From: Parasalinivibrio latis
Lineage (GTDB): Bacteria > Pseudomonadota > Gammaproteobacteria > Enterobacterales > Vibrionaceae
Length of the DNA stretch: 64,000 bases
NCBI RefSeq assembly: GCF_036825535.1
Contig: NZ_CP098813.1
Coordinates: 1,736,001 to 1,800,000, forward strand
Direction: 5' to 3'
The position numbers were made by a program, and so were the translations under genes. Shown here in pieces: positions 54,927 through 62,822 of this stretch (position 1 is its first letter; each line of letters starts with the position of its first letter). The notes beneath the pieces were generated by a model that was not told the origin of the DNA, searched no databases, and saw only the letters and a list, made by a program, of their open reading frames with translations.

Positions 54927-56309
54927 ATGTATACCGTATTTAACCTGATTCTTTTTGCTTTACTGACCCTTGCAGTTCTCCGTTATCACAAGCGTTCGGA
55001 ATCTCTTTCCAAATCTGTTTTTCTTGGTCTCGCCATCGGTGTGGTGTTCGGAACTGCCCTTAACTTAATCTATTCCAACAGCTCCGTTGTTCCTGACACA
55101 CTTACCTACATCAACGTCGTCGGCGCCGGTTATGTTTCGCTTTTGAAAATGATAGTGATGCCTTTGATCCTGGTTTCTATCGTCAGTGCTATCACAAAGG
55201 TGCAGAATGCCTCTTCTCTTGGCAAAATTTCATCATTGTCGATTGGTATTCTTTTGGGTACGACAGCTGTCGCTGCGCTTATTGGCGTATTTGTTACCCA
55301 CATTTTTGGGCTTTCTGCCGACAGTATTGTGGAAGGAGCAAAAGAGATTGCCCGTGGCCATTCTCTGGAAGAACGAGCCGGCGCACTGGCAAACCTTTCT
55401 ATTGCTGATATGGTTCTGAATTTCCTACCCGCAAACCCATTCGCAGATTTGGCCGGCGCCCGCCCTACCTCCACAATTGCCGTGGTAATCTTCTCAACCT
55501 TTATCGGCCTGTCCGGTATGACGGTAAACAAAACCAATCCAGAACTGGGGGCGGCTTTTATCAAGTTTGTCCAGGTCGCCCAGGCAGTCATTGCCGCAAT
55601 GGTTCGTAAGGTTCTTGCTCTGACTCCCTACGGTGTTATGGCACTAATGACGAAGGTTATTGCAACGTCTGATTACGACAGCATCCTGAACCTGATGAAC
55701 TTTGTAGTAGGTTCGTATGTTGGCCTTGGCCTGATTTTTCTGCTTCACCTAGCTTTAATTTCCCTGTCAGGCTTGAATCCGGTTCAGTACCTCAAGAAAG
55801 TGGCACCAGTACTGACCTTCGCATTTACCTCACGTTCTTCAGCAGGCACGCTTCCGCTCAACATTGATACCCAGATTAAACAGTTGGGCAACAATGAGGG
55901 TGTAGCAAACTTCTCAGCTTCGTTCGGCACGACCATGGGCCAGAATGGTTGCGCCGGCCTCTACCCGGCAATGCTTGCTACAATGATTGCGCCTACATTG
56001 GGTGTCAACCCGATGGACCCAGCCTTTATTGCAACGTTGGTTGCTGTCGTAACTGTCAGTTCATTCGGTATTGCCGGTGTAGGTGGCGGTGCAACCTTCG
56101 CTGCGATTATCGTACTGTCAACGCTTGGAATGCCTGTCGCACTGGCAGGATTATTGATTTCTATCGAACCGCTAATCGATATGGGGCGCACTGCTATCAA
56201 CGTGAGCGGTTCAATGACCTCAGGGACCGTAACATCGAAGCTGTTAGGTATGCAGGATCAAACTATCTATAACGATGCCGAACCAAATATGGTGGAAGCT
56301 CATAGCTGA
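54927..56309 (+). CDS. tcyP: TcyP (YdjN-like) L-cystine symporter
   Basis: The 460-residue DAACS protein strongly resembles E. coli YdjN/TcyP (463 residues): LKMIVMPL, FADLAGARPTS, TFAFTSRSSAGTLPLN and GTTMGQNGCAGLYPAMLA. These distinguish the cystine branch from glutamate transporters such as the one at 43.2-44.5 kb. It imports cystine with a cation. Confidence 0.93.
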   Translation: MYTVFNLILFALLTLAVLRYHKRSESLSKSVFLGLAIGVVFGTALNLIYSNSSVVPDTLTYINVVGAGYVSLLKMIVMPLILVSIVSAITKVQNASSLGKISSLSIGILLGTTAVAALIGVFVTHIFGLSADSIVEGAKEIARGHSLEERAGALANLSIADMVLNFLPANPFADLAGARPTSTIAVVIFSTFIGLSGMTVNKTNPELGAAFIKFVQVAQAVIAAMVRKVLALTPYGVMALMTKVIATSDYDSILNLMNFVVGSYVGLGLIFLLHLALISLSGLNPVQYLKKVAPVLTFAFTSRSSAGTLPLNIDTQIKQLGNNEGVANFSASFGTTMGQNGCAGLYPAMLATMIAPTLGVNPMDPAFIATLVAVVTVSSFGIAGVGGGATFAAIIVLSTLGMPVALAGLLISIEPLIDMGRTAINVSGSMTSGTVTSKLLGMQDQTIYNDAEPNMVEAHS

Positions 56310-56327
56310 CAGTGTTTTACCAAATAG

Positions 56328-56355
56328 CAAAATGCCCGGTATACCGGGCATTTTG
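56328..56355. terminator. Bidirectional terminator between tcyP and modC
   Basis: 13-bp perfect stem CAAAATGCCCGGT (56328-56340) and ACCGGGCATTTTG (56343-56355), between convergent genes. Confidence 0.85.
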
Positions 56356-56378
56356 TGGAATAGACTATCACCAGCTCT

Positions 56379-57461
56379 TCAAGCTTCTACCGCCATATCC
56401 TCTCGGGCAACGCTGACGCCTTTCACCTGTGCAAAAACTTTATCACCTTCATAAATCATCAACTCATCAGCCGCCCACTCTGTGATATTTGCCCAAAGGC
56501 ATTCATCACCTATTTCAAGGCCAACCTGCACATACGGCGGGGTTCGGACGATTTTACAAACCCTTGCAGGAATGATGTTCCGGATACTGGTGCCTTCCGC
56601 TTTTTTCAAAGCGACAGATACGTCATTGGCATAAATACGGAGACGCAGGTGTTTGCCTTCGATCAGATTGTCTTCATTTACCCACAATGGCTCACCGTTT
56701 CCGATGCGCAACTCGGTCAGGGGATACCTTTCATGCTGCCCACCAACCACAGCGTTTAACAGCGAACTGTGCTCCTTTACTGGCAACCAAGGGGTCATAG
56801 CAGAAGACCCCCAAATTTCGTGTAACGGGCCTTTCGCTACAACATGGCCGTTATTCAACATTACAATATGGTCGGCCAGCTGCATGATCTCATCAAGGCT
56901 ATGGCTAACCAGTAAAATAGGGATATTAACCGCTGCCGCAAGCCGGTTCAGGTAAGGCATTAACTCACGCTTTCGCGGCAAATCCAGCGAAGCAAGTGGT
57001 TCATCCATTAACAGCAATTCGGGTTCGCTTAGCAGTGCTCGCCCAATACCTACCCGTTGTTTTTCCCCCCCTGATAACGATGCGGGATAGCGTTGAAGAA
57101 GATGACCAATTCCCAGTAATTCCAAGATAGTTTGCCAACGCTCCAAGTTGTGGGTACGTACACCATACTTGAGGTTTTTTTCTACCGTCATATGTGGGAA
57201 GAGCCGTGCGTCCTGGAAGACATATCCAATGCGGCGCTTCTCTGGTGGGAGACAAATTTTGTTCTTGCTGTCAAAAAGCCTCCTGTCACCAACCACAATC
57301 CGGCCACAGTCAGGCTTGGAAAGTCCGCTTATTGCATTTATCAGCGTCGTTTTACCTGACCCGGATCGGCCAAAAATAGCAGTTATTCCTTTACCTGGCA
57401 GGGTGAAATCGACATTCAGTTTAAACGTGTGGAAGTTCTGGCTGAGGGAAATCTGGATCAT
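56379..57461 (-). CDS. modC: ModC, molybdate ABC transporter ATPase
   Basis: The 360-residue protein has Walker A GRSGSGKT, signature LSGGEKQRVG, Walker B LLLMDEPLASLD and a C-terminal region with the mop-like (TOBE) fold. It powers molybdate import with ModA and ModB. It overlaps modB by 4 bases. Confidence 0.93.
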   Translation of the reverse strand: MIQISLSQNFHTFKLNVDFTLPGKGITAIFGRSGSGKTTLINAISGLSKPDCGRIVVGDRRLFDSKNKICLPPEKRRIGYVFQDARLFPHMTVEKNLKYGVRTHNLERWQTILELLGIGHLLQRYPASLSGGEKQRVGIGRALLSEPELLLMDEPLASLDLPRKRELMPYLNRLAAAVNIPILLVSHSLDEIMQLADHIVMLNNGHVVAKGPLHEIWGSSAMTPWLPVKEHSSLLNAVVGGQHERYPLTELRIGNGEPLWVNEDNLIEGKHLRLRIYANDVSVALKKAEGTSIRNIIPARVCKIVRTPPYVQVGLEIGDECLWANITEWAADELMIYEGDKVFAQVKGVSVAREDMAVEA

Positions 57462-58150
57462 TTTGCCTCCAGCTTACGTCGTGAGCGACGAGCTAACCAC
57501 TCTGACCCCATCAAAGACAGCAACGCAATAACAATGGCAATGACACACAGTCTCGCAGCTTCCGATTCAGCTCCGGGGGTTTCAATAAATGAGTACATAG
57601 CCAGCGGAATAGTTTGTGTTTGACCAGGAATATTAGAAACAAAGGTGATGGTCGCACCAAATTCACCAAGGCTACGGGCAAAGGCCAGAATCCCGCCGGA
57701 AATAATACCGGGGACTGTTAGGGGCAGCGTAATGGTAAAAAACACTTTAAAGGGTGACGCACCCAGTGTGCGCGCAGCCTGCTCCAGCTTTTTATCGACA
57801 TTCTCTATGGATAAACGAATAGCACGAACCATCAATGGAAAGGAAACAACAGCCGCTGCCAATGCAGCACCACGCCAACTGAAACTGAAACTTAATCCCA
57901 GGGTTTCATACAGCCACTTCCCGAGAAATCCCTGCCTTCCCATGAACACCAGCAGAAGATAGCCAACAACAACGGGAGGTAACACCAGTGGCAGATGAAT
58001 GGCCCCTTCAAGCAGCCCCTTACCTGGAAAGTGCTTTCTTGCCAAAATCCACGCAAAGCCAATACCAAATGGCAGTGAAAATATCACTGCCACACTTGCG
58101 ATTTTCAGGCTCAGAGTAAGAGCCTGCCATTCGTAATCAGATAAAAACAC
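57458..58150 (-). CDS. modB: ModB, molybdate ABC transporter permease
   Basis: The 230-residue protein has about five hydrophobic segments and the EAA loop (ARTLGASPFKVFFTITLP). It lies 2 bases from modA and overlaps modC by 4. Confidence 0.93.
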   Translation of the reverse strand: MFLSDYEWQALTLSLKIASVAVIFSLPFGIGFAWILARKHFPGKGLLEGAIHLPLVLPPVVVGYLLLVFMGRQGFLGKWLYETLGLSFSFSWRGAALAAAVVSFPLMVRAIRLSIENVDKKLEQAARTLGASPFKVFFTITLPLTVPGIISGGILAFARSLGEFGATITFVSNIPGQTQTIPLAMYSFIETPGAESEAARLCVIAIVIALLSLMGSEWLARRSRRKLEAK

Positions 58151-58152
58151 GC

Positions 58153-58935
58153 TTATTGATTGCCTGTAAGACTAAATCCATGTTGTTGAAGGATCTTACC
58201 TGCTTGCGCAGAATTCAGGAATTGATAAAACGCTTTTACTTCCTTCGAAGGCTCTTTTCCAATCATGGCTGCCGGATAAGTAATCGGTGTATGCAGGCTT
58301 GAAGGGAAAACCGCGACAATATGGACATTCTTTGCAGCCTCTGCATCTGTTTCATACACTATGCCGTACGGTGACTCACCCCGCTCCACCAACGCCAAAG
58401 CGCTTCTTACATTGTTGGCACGGGCAAGGTTGTTCTGGACTTTGTTCCATACACCAAGGGATTCCAGCGTCTGCCTAGCGTAGATACCAGCGGGTACATG
58501 TTGGGGGTCCCCGACAGCAATACGCCCTGCTTTATTAATGTCTTCAATTCCCTTGGCATCAGGCACAACTTTTTTCACGTTGTCCAGTGATGACACAATA
58601 ACCAATTCATTGGCTGCGAGATCTCTGCGGTCATTTAACAAACCTTGCTTCTGCAGGTAATCCATCCATCTCTCATTTGCGGAAATGTAGATATCTGCTG
58701 GCGCTCCCTGTGAAATCTGTCGTGCCAAAGTGGACGATGAGGCATAGGACACAACGGCTTTGTCAGCATGGTCTTTGTTATAAATATCGACAATTTGGTT
58801 AAGAGCGTTGGTCATTGATGCTGCAGCAAAAACCGTAATATCTTTTGCAAAAACCGGTGTAGAAACCAGTGCGGATATTGCAACCAGTACAGAGGGTTTA
58901 ATGGCTTTTTTTAAAAACGGGAATGAAAGTTTCAT
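58153..58935 (-). CDS. modA: ModA, periplasmic molybdate-binding protein
   Basis: The 260-residue protein has a signal peptide (cleavage near VFAKD) and the ligand-site blocks FAAASMTNAL and YASSSTLARQ, plus YGIVYETDA. ATG 58935 (MKLSF) replaces the TTG 58941 start. Confidence 0.93.
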   Translation of the reverse strand: MKLSFPFLKKAIKPSVLVAISALVSTPVFAKDITVFAAASMTNALNQIVDIYNKDHADKAVVSYASSSTLARQISQGAPADIYISANERWMDYLQKQGLLNDRRDLAANELVIVSSLDNVKKVVPDAKGIEDINKAGRIAVGDPQHVPAGIYARQTLESLGVWNKVQNNLARANNVRSALALVERGESPYGIVYETDAEAAKNVHIVAVFPSSLHTPITYPAAMIGKEPSKEVKAFYQFLNSAQAGKILQQHGFSLTGNQ

Positions 58936-59157
58936 ATACAACTAGCCTTCATGATTTATTTTTTGTGCGTTCCTGTACGGCCCAGTTGAATGCATAAGAA
59001 GAAATGGATGCCGTACACGTCCACTATTTGCTTTGAAATTAGCCTGTTAATAGTAACAGATAAGGTATTTATCCGGCTGCTTTCTTTCTGGCCAAATATA
59101 ATTGGAACGCAAAATATACCTTTTCACCTCCATTACGCACCGAAAAAGACCACAAAA

Positions 59158-59172
59158 GCACCACATTAGTGC
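59158..59172. promoter_or_regulatory. NtrC-like enhancer site upstream of amtB
   Basis: GCACCACATTAGTGC resembles the NtrC dyad GCACC-N5-GGTGC and lies about 180 bases before the sigma-54 promoter, a usual enhancer distance. A second weaker half-dyad (GCACAAC / GAAGCAC) lies at about 59191-59207. Confidence 0.5.
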
Positions 59173-59338
59173 ATTAATCGCGCTTAACTTGCACAACTTT
59201 GAAGCACTGTGGTTATTTATTTGTTAAACACCCAAGCGCTCCATTCGTTAAGCCACTCTTGAATACCCGTTTTATTTCAATTTGTTATGTATGGGTTGCA
59301 TGAATTTGGGCTGGATCCGCACTGAAAAATAACACTAA

Positions 59339-59352
59339 GGCACACTTTGTGC
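59339..59352 (+). promoter_or_regulatory. Sigma-54 promoter of amtB
   Basis: GGCACACTTTGTGC has the GG (59339-59340) and GC (59351-59352) invariant pairs with 10 bases between, matching the -24/-12 type. The start of transcription would be near 59364. Confidence 0.7.
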
Positions 59353-59404
59353 TTTTACTGCAAAAAGGAAATTTTAGTTCTCATGGAAGTAGAGGAAAAA
59401 CAAC

Positions 59405-60613
59405 GTGGATAACATCAGTAGCGCGATTCAAACGCTGTCTGAGAGCGCAAACACGCTCTTTATTTTGATTGGCGCCATTATGGTACTGGCAATGCATGCC
59501 GGTTTTGCATTTCTGGAAGTAGGTACAGTCCGTCATCGAAACCAGGTCAATGCCCTGGCAAAAATCATGTCTGATTTCGGGTTTTCAGCTATTGCATACT
59601 TCTTTATCGGCTACTGGGTTGCCTACGACACCACTTTTTTCAGCAGTGCCAGCGTACTCTCAGAAGGAAACGGCTATGAACTGGTGAAGTTCTTCTTCCT
59701 GATGACTTTCGCCGCTGCCATTCCAGCCATTATTTCTGGTGGTGTCGCAGAGCGCGCCAAGTTTACACCCATGCTTATTGCGGCAGCCTCGATTGTTGCT
59801 TTTGTCTATCCGTTTTTTGAGGGGCTCATTTGGAATGGAAACTTCGGTTTCCAGGCGTGGTTGGAGGAGACATTTGGAGCCGGTTTCCATGATTTTGCCG
59901 GTTCCGTAGTTGTACATGCAGTAGGCGGATGGATCGCACTGGCGGCTATTCTGATCCTTGGTGTGCGTAAAGGCCGTTACCGTGGGGGAAAACTGATTGC
60001 TTTTGCCCCATCAAATATTCCGTTCCTGGCACTCGGCGCCTGGATCCTGACCGTGGGCTGGTTTGGGTTCAATGTCATGTCGGCACAGACAATGGATGGC
60101 ATCAGCGGCCTTGTTGCAGTGAACACGTTAATGGCAATGGTCGGCGGTATCATCACGTCACTGATCGCAGGTAAAAATGACCCTGGTTTCTTGCACAACG
60201 GTCCACTGGCCGGATTGGTTGCCGTTTGTGCCGGATCCGATCTCATGCACCCTATCGGTGCACTTATCACCGGCGGTATAGCGGGTGTACTTTTCGTATG
60301 GCTGTTTACTCTGATTCAAAACCGGTTCCACATCGATGATGTATTGGGTGTGTGGCCTCTTCATGGCGTATGTGGCGTTTGGGGTGGGATCGCTGCCGGT
60401 ATTTTCGGTGCCGAAGCTCTTGGCGGTTTAGGTGGAGTCAGCCTTGCCTCACAGCTTATCGGTACTGTTGCGGGTGTCGTTATTGCCTTTGTCGGTGGAT
60501 GGGTTGTCTACACGGCAGTTAACAAGGTATCCGGCATCCGACTGAGTGAAGAAGATGAGTACAACGGAGCTGATATTGCCATTCACAAGATTGGGGCGAC
60601 TTCTGAAGATTAA
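59405..60613 (+). CDS. amtB: AmtB-type ammonium transporter
   Basis: The 402-residue protein has about eleven hydrophobic segments and the twin pore histidines His171 (FAGSVVVHAVGG) and His319 (PLHGVCGVWGG). It has no clear N-terminal signal peptide. Start GTG 59405 follows GAGGAAAA. No glnK gene adjoins it, unlike E. coli. Sigma-54 and NtrC sites upstream mean it should be induced by nitrogen limitation. Confidence 0.93.
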   Translation: MDNISSAIQTLSESANTLFILIGAIMVLAMHAGFAFLEVGTVRHRNQVNALAKIMSDFGFSAIAYFFIGYWVAYDTTFFSSASVLSEGNGYELVKFFFLMTFAAAIPAIISGGVAERAKFTPMLIAAASIVAFVYPFFEGLIWNGNFGFQAWLEETFGAGFHDFAGSVVVHAVGGWIALAAILILGVRKGRYRGGKLIAFAPSNIPFLALGAWILTVGWFGFNVMSAQTMDGISGLVAVNTLMAMVGGIITSLIAGKNDPGFLHNGPLAGLVAVCAGSDLMHPIGALITGGIAGVLFVWLFTLIQNRFHIDDVLGVWPLHGVCGVWGGIAAGIFGAEALGGLGGVSLASQLIGTVAGVVIAFVGGWVVYTAVNKVSGIRLSEEDEYNGADIAIHKIGATSED

Positions 60614-60662
60614 TCACCGATAGCCGTTTTCTTTTCCTGTTTTAGGAAGCCCAGAAAAACTT

Positions 60663-60696
60663 AAGCCATAAACGCTAAGCGTTTATGGCTTCTTTT
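60663..60696 (+). terminator. Intrinsic terminator of amtB
   Basis: AAGCCATAAACGCT (60663-60676) and AGCGTTTATGGCTT (60678-60691) followed by CTTTTT. Confidence 0.88.
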
Positions 60697-61815
60697 TAAT
60701 GCGGTCTTGAAAAGCGGTTTTTGTTATCGTCGCGGTTCTTATGGAAAAACCAGCTACGACGATGTCTGCTTTTTGACATAGCGCACCTCTTATTTTTGTT
60801 ATCTCACCATCCGGTACGTCTCCCAAAGTCACCAGGTTGATACGCAAACCTGGCGTGCTTTATTTAACGGATAGCTTTCAATATGAAAGCAAACAACCCG
60901 GTGGTGAGGAGGGTTCACGAAACCAAGCTAAAGCCACGAAGGGCCAAGGTATGCAGAAACACGATGATGTAACTAAACAACCCTGCTTGCGAAGGCTGAA
61001 CAGACCTACTTGATGCTGTTGCCGTCAGGTCATCAACCTTTACCTATATTTATTACATTGGGTTTCATCATTCAAGTGAATTTGATCAGATAAATGATTA
61101 TTTTAGCAACAGAGAATATGCAACTATGAACCCAGTCACGATTCACAGTGCCGCTCGTATTGTTTAACTGTAAGCACAAACAAATACCGCCATCCGGGTG
61201 GATGGCGGTGAGGACATTTGTAACTGTGCATTTAAGCTGTCGGAAACAGCCTTCGAGTGTGCTCGTATTTGATGAAACTGCCCTGCCATTACTCCTTACG
61301 CGGAGTTCTCATGTCTCACCACCGTCTAAGAACTAGGGTTGTGGCGGACACCCAAATTTACGCAGGGCTAGGAGAGAAACACTTTACGCATTTAAGCGTA
61401 TCTTTGTACGTTCCAAATTGTCTTGCAGTTGGTTGTTCCTGAATGTTTGTTTACCTGACTATAAACTCTTTGCCAACCGCAATGTCAGTATTGTCCAGCT
61501 CACCCGGGCTTTCCAGCCCTTTATCCTGAAATGAGAAGTGCTGTACAGATATATCTTACAATCAATGCACGCCAGTTGGTTCGGCGCGGAATATGCACTT
61601 CAATACTCGTACCATCATGTTTCGCAGTGGCAGAAATTTTGCACTTAATTGGTAAGGAGCCAGTGTAAAGCGGAGATTTGGATCACGCTTAATTAAACTG
61701 ATAACGCATTCACCGCCTTTTGGAGTGACATTGCTGTCAACCTTGATATAGTCCAACCACAAAGCCGTATCTGCGTCCCTCTTTTCCGCCAAAATAACGA
61801 ATTTTTCCGGATCTT
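60697..61815. other. Gene-poor region between amtB and the SLAC1/TehA gene
   Basis: About 1.1 kb without a convincing gene. It contains several hairpins (GCTTTC/GAAAGC near 60883-60899; ACCGCCATCC/GGATGGCGGT at 61186-61209) and short open frames on both strands without ribosome binding sites, including a TTG-started 76-codon minus-strand frame at 61562-61792. Nothing matches a known RNA family with confidence. Confidence 0.45.
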
Positions 61816-62763
61816 ATGTCATTAATTGGCTTCTCCCCGTTTCGATTTGTTCCCACAGCACAGGCCTCGCTGGCACTTGCCGTTGTCGGCCTTGGACTTG
61901 CGTGGTCACTCTATTTCCCATCTATTGGGGATTGGCTTCGACCATTGAGCGCAATAGCTGGGACTTTTCTTGTTGGTGCTGTGTGGCTGAAATATTTTCT
62001 TGAGCCAAAACGGTTTCTCACCGAACTGTCTGACCCACTTTACGGTAGCCTGATGGCGCCCATGACAATGACAATTTTTGTCCTTGCTGACTATCTGGCT
62101 GGTTACAGTACAGAAATTGCGTCCTTGTTGTGGTATCCAACTCTCATACTGCACATTGGAATGGGAGTCACGTTTTTCGTGCTTCAGGCAGTAAAGTTCC
62201 AATTCAAGAATATATACCCCAGCTGGTTTCTGTATCCGGTAGGTGCGATTAGCGGTACATTGGCCGGACCGGCGCTGGGCCATATCGATTTTGCACAGTC
62301 AAAAGCCCTGGTTTGCATCGCTATCTACTTCGTTATGTTACCCGTGGTGTTATACCGGCTTTGTTTTTTCGGGCGTCTGCCTTTCCAGGCCCGACCTACA
62401 GTGGCAATTATGGCGGCCCCGGTTAACCTCGCCCTCGCCGCCTATCTAGTCACTTACCCTAACCCGGACCTGATCCTGGCGGGCGCATTGGGGGGAGTTG
62501 CCATTACCATGACCATCTTCGTGTATATCTGTTACTTCTACCTTTTACGGTTGCCATTCCAACCATCCATTGCGGCAGTAACCTTTCCTTCCGTGATCAG
62601 TGCAGTCGCAATGGCCCGGCTTAACGAAACACTATCGACTGAACACCCTCACTGGAACTGGCTGCATTCGCTGGGCGCGGTAGAAATTGCTGTTTCTACA
62701 TTGCTTGTTTTATGGGTGTGTTTCGGTTACCTGAGTTACTACGGGGTATTTAAGAAAAAATAA
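61816..62763 (+). CDS. SLAC1/TehA-family anion channel or transporter
   Basis: The 315-residue protein has about ten hydrophobic segments, the SLAC1/TDT fold (PLYGSLMAPMTMTIFVLADYL and FGRLPFQARPTVAIMAAPVNLAL). E. coli TehA confers tellurite resistance when overexpressed, but natural substrates of the family are anions such as sulfite, malate or chloride. A specific substrate is not readable. Confidence 0.85.
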   Translation: MSLIGFSPFRFVPTAQASLALAVVGLGLAWSLYFPSIGDWLRPLSAIAGTFLVGAVWLKYFLEPKRFLTELSDPLYGSLMAPMTMTIFVLADYLAGYSTEIASLLWYPTLILHIGMGVTFFVLQAVKFQFKNIYPSWFLYPVGAISGTLAGPALGHIDFAQSKALVCIAIYFVMLPVVLYRLCFFGRLPFQARPTVAIMAAPVNLALAAYLVTYPNPDLILAGALGGVAITMTIFVYICYFYLLRLPFQPSIAAVTFPSVISAVAMARLNETLSTEHPHWNWLHSLGAVEIAVSTLLVLWVCFGYLSYYGVFKKK

Positions 62764-62770
62764 CTCTCTA

Positions 62771-62803
62771 AAAAAAAGGCTCCTTATCAAATAAGGAGCC
62801 TTT
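62771..62803. terminator. Bidirectional terminator between the SLAC1 gene and the cytochrome gene
   Basis: 13-bp perfect stem AAAGGCTCCTTAT (62775-62787) and ATAAGGAGCCTTT (62791-62803), loop CAA, with an A tract on the left. It serves the convergent transcripts. Confidence 0.85.
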
Positions 62804-62822
62804 CCGTCAGTCATTGAGGTTT

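Larger units (their letters stand above)
58936..59404. other. Divergent intergenic region modA / amtB
   Basis: About 469 bases. The right part contains an NtrC-like site and a sigma-54 promoter for amtB. For modA I see no clear ModE box. Confidence 0.6.

Noticed and set aside
59080..59130. ModE operator before modA
   Set aside because: AT-rich AAATATAA/AAATATAC stretches are present but do not form the expected symmetrical ModE box.
60880..61000. c-di-GMP (GEMM) riboswitch as a firm annotation
   Set aside because: Only a loose match to the internal core was seen; the 5' and 3' conserved parts and a coherent fold were not found, so it is kept as a weak finding only.
61148..61442. Two short plus-strand ORFs (62 and 61 codons) in the amtB-SLAC1 gap
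   Set aside because: No ribosome binding site, no recognisable fold, and they overlap each other in different frames.
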